Positions 22,901 to 33,832 of a DNA stretch of 64,000 nt are shown in pieces (the first letter of the stretch is position 1; every line of letters begins with the position of its first letter). A model generated the notes under the pieces. The model made no database searches. It worked only from the letters and a program-made list of their open reading frames with translations, and had not been told where the DNA came from. Source of the stretch: Cordia subcordata (lineage: Eukaryota; Streptophyta; Magnoliopsida; Boraginales; Cordiaceae); assembly GCA_028554755.1 (NCBI GenBank), contig JAPTOF010000002.1:11767001-11831000 (forward strand), read 5' to 3'. Both the position numbers and the translations under genes were made by a program.

Positions 22901-23452
22901 CACATACACAATAAGCAAATCAATTTTCACATAAACAAATTCATCCGAAGTTTGTTGATTAAAAATTTATAGCATTATGAATTTTCTATATTTGAACAAT
23001 TTGAACAATGCAGATGAAATAAAATCAGCAATGATGAAGATTACATCATTCCTGTGTTGCATATGTCAATATTATCAAGTTCTTCTCTTCGACTTTCAAA
23101 AATTGCTGATGTCAATACGTCCATTGTTTCTCTTTTAATCATTGCTAGATTGTTGCAACAGAGTGGTTGAATCATTCTTGTTGATTGAATAAATGAATAA
23201 TTGAAGGTGGATTGTTCTAGTAGAGGGTGAAGTAGATTGAAAAATTGGATTTAAGTATTTTAGGGTTTTTCATGAAGTGGAGGATTGAGGAGAGAAGCTA
23301 AGAAAGAAGGTGTTGTAGCGCATGTTTTGAGCCAAAAAAAGTATATATAACGTGTGGTAGACTGAGGGATCATGTTATATTGTGTACTTATGGGTCCATG
23401 ATATAGCTTCCCTAATTTTGTGAAGTACGATGGAAAATAGGTAATGATTTGG

Positions 23453-23724
23453 TATTGAGTCTACCTCATCGTATCTAAAAGCTTAAGCTTGTAGAGACGA
23501 TTTGATTGTATTTATTTATTATATTTTAACACCTCCTCTCACATGCAGTGTGATTCGTTTAGATCTCGTATTGGAGAATTTCATATTTTTAGATGGGTGG
23601 CGGTGAGTTTTAAATGCGAAACCATTTGGTTTCCAATCTCTAATACTATATTAGAATTATCACCTCATCTAAAAATTTAAACTTCTAGAGAGAATTTGGT
23701 TATATTTATTTATTATACTTAACA
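23453..23724 (-). mobile_element. SMART-like mini LTR retrotransposon, 272 bp
   Basis: In minus orientation: 5' LTR 23724-23649 (76 bp, TGTTAAGTATAATAAATAAA to TAATA), then TAGTATTAGAG, which is the initiator-Met primer-binding site TGGTATCAGAG with transition changes, about 117 bp of non-coding internal DNA, a polypurine tract GAGAGGAGG (23540-23532), and a 3' LTR 23531-23453 (79 bp). The two LTRs match along their length. A perfect 5-bp target duplication TTTGG flanks it (23448-23452 and 23725-23729). Size and layout are those of small LTR retrotransposons (SMARTs), which encode nothing and rely on other elements. Confidence 0.85.
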
Positions 23725-23729
23725 TTTGG

Positions 23730-26700
23730 ACACAATAGTAAGGACAATAAAAAGAAAAGTATGTGAAGTACTCACCCACCTCCTGAAAAGAAATCAAAAT
23801 TCGTCCCAGTATCAGAAATGAAGAAGAAAATAAGAAGCTAGGAAAAAAAAAAGTAAAAAGAACGCATGTCAAGTTAAAAGAACATGTGAAAAGATAGATT
23901 CATTGAGATGTACTTCATATGGATCAATATCTTAATTTTATTTCTTAACTCTAAGAAAGAGCATAATGCTCAAAATGCTCGGCATATATTTATGTCTTAA
24001 TTTTATTTCTTATTCTAAGAGAAGTGTATATTTTTCAAAAGTTCATGAGCAGTCTTATCACATAACATTTAAAATATTTTCAATAGAGAAATTTACAATA
24101 TCACAACAAGTGTCTCCAAATGCCCTGGAATTGGAAATTAACCACTCCAAAGAAGTTCATTATGTTGAAAATTTTGCTAAGACCCAGGGATTGTTTATTA
24201 TGGTGACTGCCTGAATCTAAGTAGTTACTCTATATAAGAAGATAAACCATTAGAATATATAAATAGGCAACCCAAAGGAATTCAAAGTGAAACTTGATTC
24301 CCAATTAGACTTTGAGTAATTATCTCAAACCTAAGCGAATGATTATCGCATGGTCCATAGCTACCACGAGAATAAGTATTTGAATCACTCCATGTAATTG
24401 AAGATGGGTTGTAGTTGTTGCATCTATAATATTATAATGAAGAGTTATTTGGGATTTGTTCTTCAATATATGACAATTTTATCATTCGAATACAATCGTC
24501 GAATGAGACTATTCATATTTGTTCACAACAATAAGAATGATTAGAATAAATAAAACATGGGAAGAGAGACTTAATATTACATGTTTCTTGGTGTGTTGTG
24601 TACCTTGCTAAAAAATTGACCAATATATATAGGTGTTAGAAGAGATTTAAGGTTCAATATCACATTAATGGAATGAATTCTAAGAGTTGTAAAACCCCTA
24701 AATAATAACCTAAGATTATGGAGAAATTTCAAAAGTCTCATAACCCCTTAGAATTCATATCCAAATTAATAGGGAGGCAAAGGTCTCAAAATAATAATAA
24801 GAAAATCTTTAATTCTCACTCATTTCCAACATATATAATATTATAGATTATATATCGTATATATAATAGATTTAGGACTTACTTTGATATAATTTTGGGT
24901 TAATAAATAGTCATGTGTAATTAGTTGACATGCTATCCAAACTATATGATAAGGTCTTATAATATTCAAATTATTAGATCTCCAAAGTGCATAGATTTAT
25001 TAAAACATTTTGTATGTTCCACACCTTTTTATAAAAAAAATTTTAAAGTTGGTTTGAAGTGTGCATTATTTTTTCTTATAATAACTTAATAATCTTCACA
25101 TATTTTATTTAATAAATATTTAAAATTAGAGAAGATGATTGGGCTACAGCAGTTAAGTCATATATTGTTAAAAATTTAACAATAGAAATTAAATTGAATA
25201 TTTTTTAAATAATTGAAATTGATTTAGATATTTTGAAACAATGAAAATTTACTTGAGAAGAAAGAAAGAAGAAAATAGTGGAAATTGCAATAATTTTTTT
25301 ATTTTTATATTAAATAGTACTTATTTCATAAATAAATTAACAAAAATGGAGCATAGAAACATGACATGTGGCACCTCTTAAAACATGAAGGCGACAAGCC
25401 CTGAGACGTTAAAAAACATGAGGTATAATTTTATAACAATTATCATCATCATCATCATCATCATCATCATAATATATAGATATAGATATTATGTAGATCT
25501 CTTTTTTGGTTCTCTTTCTTTTCATTTGATTGTATTAATCAACTAATTTATCATGTTTAATATGTAACTTAAACAACGTAATAATCCTTTTTCTAAAATT
25601 TTTGAATATTAATGACAATTGCATTTTGCAAATCACATTGGCAAGAATATTCTCTTTTATGAGCTTATGTGGCATTTAAAGAGGAGCTTATATGGTATTT
25701 AAAGAGAAGTTTATGTGGCTTCAATGAAGTTCTTCCGTGGCATCCAAATAGGAGCTTATATGTCATTAAAGGAAGAACTTATGCCGCATTCAAAAATCTT
25801 TTAACTTGGCTTGAGGTATTACTTTATATAGATAGTATAGATACACACACACATATATGTGTGTGTGTATTAATTGTGATAACTTAATACTAAAGTTTTA
25901 ATGTTATCTTATAAAGACGTTAATTAAGACTCACTAATCCATTTAAAAATAAAAAAATTGAAACTCATATGTGATGATGTGTCACAATTATAATAACATA
26001 TTAAAATAGTGACACGACAACCATATAGCTCATATATTATCTTGTAAAATATTTTTTTATATTATTATTATTAGATATAGATCTAACAGAATGCCGACTT
26101 AAATGAAATGATTTTGAAAAATTAACGACTTTTTAAATCTAAAAATAGTTTCTCAATCAAGAAAAAATTAGCATCATAGCTCATTTACTTCTCCTGAAAT
26201 AATAGATTTGTATAACTAAAATTGTAATTAAGATAGAACAAAGTAACTAATATCATTTGCAATTATTTTAAAATTTCCATTTATTTCGAAAATATTGTTG
26301 CAATAGAAAACAAGCAGTAAGACTTCAAACAACTATTAGAAAATGTTGCATAACGTAGTTGGTAACGGTTTTTAATATTTTTACCACCATTGCAAAAAGT
26401 TCAAAATGTGGTACGTACCGAATTTGATATTAAATTAGTTACTTTTCTTTTTTCATTTGCAAACGAACGTAAATTTGGAATTTATAAAATTGTGCAATAT
26501 AAGAAAATTTTAATTGGGAAAATTGGAAAAACACAGCAGAGCAAAAGAGCCTGTCATTGTTTACAACCAGAAGGCGAAAGGATTATACATCAGTCATTCT
26601 TTAAAAAATAAATAAATAAATAAATGAAAAAGCACTTTTCTGGTTCTGATGGCTTTCCACAAGAAAGGGACTTCATATTCCAAGGTTCCGCAGAAGCACT

Positions 26701-26790
26701 TTAAAGGACAAATTAGTTAAAGTCTGATGATGCTTTTGAATTTTGAAATAAATCTATGGGAAGTTTGGCGATGCTTTTGAATTTTGACAC
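23730..26790. other. Intergenic AT-rich region with short local repeats
   Basis: No gene is supported. An ATC microsatellite occupies 25442-25470. Between 25660 and 25790 a degenerate unit of about 25 bp (GAGCTTATGTGGCATTTAAA) recurs about five times. A short CA/TG palindrome lies at 25843-25870. At 26729-26801 a 41-bp tandem pair (GATGCTTTTGAATTTTGA...ATCTATGGG) lies directly before a MITE. Confidence 0.5.
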
Positions 26791-26799
26791 AAATCTATG

Positions 26800-26982
26800 G
26801 GTCCGTTTATATTGACTTATAAAAAATGATTTTTTGTAATTTTAAAAAAATTTAAAATATTTAACTTATGAAAAAAGTTCAATTTGACTTTATTTTTTCT
26901 CAAAAATTTAAGTTATTAATAGCATCTTTCTAATCACAAGTAAAAAAAACTTTTTGTGAATAAAAGTCAATCCAAACACGTA
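26800..26982. mobile_element. MITE, about 183 bp, hAT-like ends
   Basis: The left end GGTCCGTTTATATTGACTTA and the reverse complement of the right end (GTACGTGTTTGGATTGACTT) form imperfect inverted repeats of the common 'gtttggattgactt' type. The inside is AT-rich and non-coding. I could not define a clean target-site duplication. Confidence 0.55.
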
Positions 26983-28338
26983 CGAATATCTTTTTACCGA
27001 CTAGGGCCTAGACTTGCCGTAGCGTTGGGAGAAAAGCAGATACAAAAGCAGGCCCTTTTTTTTTTCCCCTCGTTCATGCATGTACGTGAATGCAAAAAAG
27101 TATCTTTTCGCACAAATTACGTTCTACTTTCCGTCGTTCCTTCGCCGTCTTGCTTTTGTTAGATGACTCGTGTTTGGTCAATGCTGGGGAATCCAATTAT
27201 CCTCATCCTCAGATATACATAAACTATTGACCAAAAAATTATATATACATAAATTAAGATTTTCAAGACGAGCATACAATTAAAATCTCATACAATTAAA
27301 ATCTTAAGTTGCATAATTTGTTATTTGTTCTAATCATTGTATTTGTTTATGTTCTAAGATTGATTTTGATATGGAGCAAACCCTTTGTGTTTTTGTAAGA
27401 GTCATATAAAATTTTATATGATTTTAGAAATCGTTGATATTCTTGCATGATTTCAAGAACGCTGTAATTTTCTTTTTGGATAAAGGAGCGAGTAGTCATT
27501 TTATTTCACTTCCAAAAAAACATAGACAAAATCGAGAGACCAAAAAAAAAAAAAAAAAAAAAAAGAAGAAGAAGAAGAGGAAGAGAGAAAAACGGCATAC
27601 TGCTCGAACTATTCAAGAATGGAGGTTAGCAACAAAAAGACATCTATTTTCAGTTGTCTCGTGACAAGTAAACTTTAGCCAACATTAAATTGATCCTTAT
27701 AACTTTAAAATTAATGCATATTCTCCTATCTGTTTTGAAAATTAACACATGTTCTTCAACTTATTTTATGCAGTATTCAATTTGCAATCCCTTTTAAACT
27801 GTAGAAAATATCAACAAATTTTGAACTAACAAGAATTTTTACTGAATATAGAGAATAAAATACATTTTACTCCTGCAACTCTTTGAATCCGCCAACTGTC
27901 TTACCTGCAGAATTTAATAGAGCAATAACACTATAGAGGTTTTATTACCTGCAAAATTTAAGAGATCAATAAAAGTATATGCCACGTTTAAAAGGTCTGC
28001 TGGAGACATGTTTCAAATCTATAAATCACAAGAGGGAATATAACGATATTACTGCATGCACGTGATCTATTGCAGTACCAGCAGCATAATTTTAGTTTAA
28101 AAAAAAAAAAAAGGAAAACAAATCTACTATTCACGTCATCACGTGTGTCTTACACGAGATGCAACATATTTTTTAGCAAAAGTAAACTTTAAAGGCCACA
28201 CAACTATTAGTTATAAGATTAATTTATTACGTATAAAAGATAAGGAATAGAAACATTACGAATAACAAAAATAAGGGACGATTAACATTATTTGTCGTTT
28301 CTGGAGACATTGGAGGGTCCAAGTCCTGTTTACGCTGC
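26983..28338. other. Intergenic region upstream of the peroxidase gene
   Basis: No gene is supported. A poly-A then AAG repeat occurs at 27540-27580. Two G-boxes (CACGTG) lie at 28059-28064 and 28140-28145, with an ACGTCA-type site beside the second, about 340 and 260 bp before the peroxidase start codon. These could be bZIP/bHLH sites; that is inference. Confidence 0.45.
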
Positions 28339-28339
28339 C

Positions 28340-28349
28340 CATAAATAAA
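28340..28349 (+). promoter_or_regulatory. Probable TATA box of the peroxidase gene
   Basis: CATAAATAAA lies about 55-63 bp before the start codon at 28403, a spacing that leaves a leader of roughly 25-30 bases. An ATG at 28354 opens a 7-codon reading frame, but it would lie upstream of or close to the transcript start. Confidence 0.5.
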
Positions 28350-28402
28350 GCCCCATGGCATTGCTTCTATCAGTGTGAACCAAAGAAATAAAAATATCAT
28401 CC

Positions 28403-31400
28403 ATGGCTTCAATTAATACTCTCTGTTCTTCTTCAAACTCTTTGGTTGCGGTGATATTTTCAGTACTTTTTCTTGTTACCCCTTTTCATGTTACAGTAGT
28501 AACAGCTCAAGGTTCTGATCAACCAATAGTAGATGGCCTCTCATGGACATTCTATGAATCAACATGTCCACAACTGGAATCCATTATCAGGGAACACCTC
28601 ACCGGTGTTTTCCAGCAGGACATTGGCCAGGCTGCTGGCCTGCTTCGTCTCCACTTCCATGACTGCTTTGTCCAGGTATGCCATTACTTCATATTTCTGA
28701 GTGTGTTACAAGAGTTGGAAAAGTATTACGGAGGTTTGGCTCATGAAATCATAAAAAATTCTTGAAAAAATAAATTTAGGAATGTGATTTTTACGCGTTT
28801 AGTTAACTCTAATCATTAACGTATTCCTTTTTCTTCTAAGTTTGACAATTTTGTTCTAATTTTTCTACATCCAAGAACTTCTCATTCCAATATCATTCTA
28901 ACAGCTTAATTCCTATTTGGGCTTTTTGTATAAGGGGCCTAATTATACCACTGGTTTTTGAATTTATGAAATTACAACATAGACCCCTTGTATTTTTCTG
29001 AAATTTGCGCATTTAATCCCTCCGTCAAGTTTTCCATCCATTTCAATGGAAAGTGTGTTTTCCATCCATTTCAATGGAAAGTGTTCTATTCGCACTCAAA
29101 ATTAAGGCCAGCTTTGTATTTTGCCATTAATTGCACAAATACCCTATGTTTTTAATTCTTCTTTTAATTCTTCTTCATTTTCCCGGCGGGGGGGGGGGGG
29201 GTGGGGTGGGGACTAAAAATCACCAACCACCCTAACTACCACCACCTCCCCACCCCCAACCCCCACCCCCATGTGCTTAATGTTTTTTTTCCTTCTAAAT
29301 TTTTCTTCATCTTTCAAAAAAAGAAAAACAAAAATAAAAATCATTGTCCCACCCCACCACCACGCCAGCCCCTCACCCCCATGACCACCACCACGCCAGC
29401 CCCTCACCCCCATGACCACCACCACGCCAACCCTCACCACCGCCTACCAACACCACGTACACCACACGACCACTATGGTATGGGCATGAAAGGTCCATCA
29501 AAAGGTTCCAGATACAAGAAAGTCAGTGTGCTTTGCTAATTTCTTACTCTGGAAGCATCTTATTTTATATATATGTGTATGTATGTATGTATGTGTGTAT
29601 GTATATGTACATATATATATATACATATATAATGTATTTTCTTCAATTTCGTTTTTCTTCAATTTCACTTTTTAAAAAATTATGTCTTCTTATATATATG
29701 CCTGTATGTATGTACGTATATATGTATGTGGGTGTGTAGTGTTTTTGGTAATGGGGCAGTGGGGATGCGCGTGGGGGTGGTGGGTTGGCTGATTGATTTT
29801 TTTCTTTTTTTATTTATTTTTTTATTTTTTAAAATAAAATAAGGACAAAATAGATAATTTATTAAATAAAATAAGGGTAAAATGGACATTTCTTAAGATC
29901 TGTTAAGGAATTAACGAAAAAGTTGATGGAAGGCCAAGGGTGCAAATTTCAGAAAAACACAAGTGGTCTATATTATAGTTTCGTGAATTCAGATACTAAC
30001 GATGTAATTAGGTCTAAACACAAGGGGTCTATAAGCAAAAAATTCTTACTATTTTGAGAGATTTTTTTTTTTTTGCCTCTCTTTTATTTTAATTAAACAC
30101 ATTCTTTATATTTTTATGTTATGATCTATATTTTTTGCTTATTACATATATTGATGTTTTATTATTAATTTTAATTCTTAATTTCTTTTATGTTTTTAGA
30201 TTTTGGGGGTTGGGGAAGCGGTCGGACAGGACCCTTTACATGTAAAAGAGAAGAAAGAATATGTAGGGGTCCCTAGAATTAAGGAGTGAGGTAGGGGCCT
30301 TCTTGGAACATAATTCTCCATATCCAACCCCTTAATTGTAAGTTAAGGGTGCAACACAGGGTTCATTAGAGAGGCCTTACGAAAAAATAAGAGGGAATGC
30401 AAGTTCTTACAGAAAGGCTAAAAATTATATTGTTGTGAATATCACCCCTTAAAAATCAATAGAAAACTTCACTCGCATCTTCATCATAGGTTACCATCTC
30501 ATATTTTTGGATAAAATAGATTGAACCCCATAGTTTGCATAAAGTGCATTAAACCATCTTTGTGTTATTACTCCCTCATAATCTTTATATACTTTCTATA
30601 AATAGAATAATTTATCTCTTACTAGGGATATCGTGTTTTGTCTGAAAAAGTAGAAAAATATTATAAAGGGGTTTTAAAATATTAAGAATATAATGCACTT
30701 TTAATAAATTAGAAAAAGTCCAATCCTTTTTATCCCACATTTTTATGCCTATGATATTGATAGTAAATTAATATGATATCAACTCATATAAGCTCAATGT
30801 ATAATAACTCTAAAATAGTAGATTAATATGATATCAACTCATATAAGCTCAATGTATAATAACTCTAAAGATTAATTCTTGCAAAGGTCCCTAAATTATG
30901 GGATTTTAACCTAAATAGAAAACTATTGTTCCCGAACTAACATAGGGTCGATGGTAATTCCTAGAATAATACACACACCAAATGATTTGGTGTAGGAAAA
31001 AATTCTTTTTTTTTTTTTTTTAATTTGCCTCAACGCCATATCTCAAATGGCATGGGCCAGTTTTAAATTTCACCTAGAAGAGATAATAAAGAAAATATAT
31101 TAATATGAAAAAAATTTATTTTGACACGAACAACAATAAATTAGTCAAATTAATTTATGACTTACTGCTGTATATAAGAAATATTTAATAATAATAAAAT
31201 AATTCAATTATTGACTGAAAATTTGGTCACTAATTGAGATATTAGTGACCAAATAATTTCATTCACTAAACGTCACTAAATATCTCAATGAGTGACTGAT
31301 ATTTTAGTTACCGAATTAGTGACTAAAATTCGGTCGCTGAATGAGGTGATAGATTCTTGCTTTAAATTAATCAGTAACAGAAATTTTGCTCACTAATTGG

Positions 31401-33790
31401 TGACTAATTTATGACTGATTATTGTTGTTTTGAGGGTTAAAATTAGTGACCGAATCATAAAAATGTTGTGACCGAATTTTTTGTCACTATTTTTCTGACT
31501 GACTTAAAAATCAGTCACTAATAAAATTAGTGATGAGGCTTTTTATAACGGACCAAATTAGTCACAACTTCATTTTAGTGGCTAATTTTTAATATTTAAT
31601 AACCGATTTTTTCACTCACAAAGCTCTTTTTTATAGTGAAAATTTGACCCCTAATCCTGTAATACTCTTGCAAAACGGGGTAGGGGTGAGTACTATTGCC
31701 CCCTCTTCATTAAATTTCTAGTATAAATTTTTCACTAAGAGTGCCAAAAGATCAAAAATGACCTCCTATACTTATCTCGTTAATTATGTATTCTTATATT
31801 GCTAGAACACTCCGTCATAACTCGTATGGCATTGCATGATGCTAATTTCACCAGTTTCTATATCATAATCTATTGTGATATAAAAGCGGGATTCAATGTT
31901 CTCAACGTAAATCCTAACCATGAGCAAGTCTGAAGCATCAGTAGCTGGAAAAAGCATATAGATTATATGACTGACAAACTAAAGGGAGCCTTCGGCCCCC
32001 AGGGCATAGGTGAGTTGGTAAGTGGCCAGGTGATTAGGGTGGAGACACCCTGACAACGCGGGATCGAGTCCGTGTGGCGGCAGTACTCCGCTGAAATATT
32101 GCGGGGGCTGTTGCTGGATTTCCACGCCCGTTGGTCCTCTCCCTGGTCGGGCTGCCACTCACGCACATCCCTCGATTTACCTCCCGCCTGGTTAAGGGGC
32201 CTCTGGCCAGGTGGGAAAGGGGTTCTCCTTTGGTTAACCCTTTTGAAAGGGAGCCTTTCCGGTTAGTCAATATATTTGACTTTCACGATGTAAGTGGGGC
32301 TCTAGATGAAATGATAGACAAACTAAAGGAAGACTTTCCGTTAAGTCAATATATTAGACTTTCACGATTGATGTACGTGGGGCTCACACTTATAAATTTA
32401 GTCATGACTTTTTCATGTTAATAGACTTTGGCAACACACAAGAGGCTCACACTTGTGAGTTTTGCCGTGCCCGAAAGACTAATTTGAATCATGGAAGATT
32501 TTCCCAAAACAAGTAGTTTCTAGGAAAATTAAACATAAATTTGTTTTACAAATATAAAAATGATGGAAAATATTTCAAACCCGTCTGCCCCACACGACCC
32601 CAATTATAAGTCAGCAGGCTCTGCATGAATTTTGGCCCCTAGTGTGGGAGGGAGAATTTGGACGATGGCCGATTTGAAAACTAGCCAAAAATGATCACGC
32701 AGTTCATTTACATAAGAACGTACATTATACTTATGGATTGGTGTTGATGGTTTTTTTCAGGGATGTGATGGTTCAGTACTGCTTGATGGATCGGCAAGTG
32801 GACCAGGTGAGCAAGAAGCACCACCAAACTTGACCCTAAGGCCTGAGGCGTTTACGATTATCGATGACCTTCGCAGCCTCGTGGATCAACAGTGTGGTAG
32901 TGTTGTTTCTTGCTCCGATATCACTGCCCTTGCTGCCCGTGATGCTGTTTACTTGGTAAATTTTCTTTTCTTTTTTTCTTTTAGGTCGACAAACAAACTT
33001 CATTAAAATAACAGAGAAATACATCATTGGACTAGTTATGCCTAGCCCGATATTACTTGGTATTGTTAGATACACCACTAGAGGAAAACTTGTGCAATAC
33101 ACCGAAAAATAAGTATTTTATATAAAAAATTTTATAGTTTATTATGGAATGATAAGAATATAAATATATTTTATCTAATTTTATTTATGATTTGTTTTTA
33201 ATAATAATAATAATATTTTTATCAGAGGTTCTGAAATGATTGAATAGAATCTTTAAAGTAAATAGGTGAAACAAAAAAGAATCTGGTTTAGATTAGGAAA
33301 TAATTTTAGACTGATGGAAGAAATTGAATTTAGTATATTTTGGAGGAAAAAGAAAGGTCCAAAATGATGACATGTGCTATTGTAAAAAAAGACATATATT
33401 CTCTTTTATATAATATATAAATATATAAATTAGTGTATTACCGGTGACTGACATAAATTCTTCACCGACCTAACTGGTAAAGATGGTATTTGACCAAAAA
33501 AAAAATATAGAGGGAAAAAATAGATTGAGACAAGACTCGAAATACATGTGGAACTCATTGTATCTGAAACTAACTGTGGACAAAGGAATGGTAGGTGAAG
33601 GGCAATGAGACGCTCGTCCCATTTACTTCATTCGTGTAACATTTCTAAAACGTTTAACTTTTATTAAACTAAGCAAACCTAATTGACAGATGGGCTGATG
33701 ATAATCATGAGACTAATATATGCAAGACTTTTTTTAGTAATAGAATTTTGATAGCATATATGATACATGACCACATCACAAAAAATTTAA

Positions 33791-33832
<42 letters not shown>

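Larger units (their letters stand above)
18130..23175 (-). pseudogene. FAR1-type MULE transposase, broken and split by a solo LTR
   Basis: Reading leftwards: a probable first exon 23175-23045 (MIQPLCCNNLAMIKRE) with donor GT; a FAR1 DNA-binding region (FQMYNDYAYRIGFGVRKGK, 22382-22150); the transposase core (DYSLYGDLCVFDTTYGTNKY with FVGINNHTF and ESI, 21700-21530); a segment WLETLYAKKQKWCLAYSKH then SSQRSESTNN (20945-20840); after the solo LTR, KLYTLEMYHVF, then the SWIM-like INCTCQKL (18620) and YILKRWTKDVK (18560). The order is that of FAR1/MULE transposases. At least six stops or shifts are present. A TATA-like run at 23340-23350 and an AAAACCCTA leader precede the first exon. The catalytic DDE residues cannot all be placed because of the decay. 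Confidence 0.8.
11938..23200. mobile_element. Probable Ulp1-carrying Mutator-like element (MULE), decayed, termini not identified
   Basis: A Ulp1-like protease gene on + (12291-16656) and a FAR1-type MULE transposase on - (23175-18130) converge. They share an unusual motif, TTTGTTCAGT and variants, found in dozens of copies in introns and spacers of both genes. A segment of about 150 bp upstream of the Ulp1 gene (12058-12215) recurs within the transposase intron (20977-21175), again tying the two together. MULEs carrying Ulp1-like genes are known from several plants. Long terminal inverted repeats were looked for near 11.9 and 23.3 kb and not found by eye, so the boundaries are approximate. 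A solo LTR (18833-20681) is a later insertion. Confidence 0.65.

Noticed and set aside
29201..29539. 112-codon frame rich in Pro and His
   Set aside because: It is a translation of C-rich minisatellite within a foldback element in an intron.
31963..32421. Overlapping open frames on both strands near 32.1 kb
   Set aside because: They fall inside the GC-rich SINE and its flank; the SINE explains the lack of stops.
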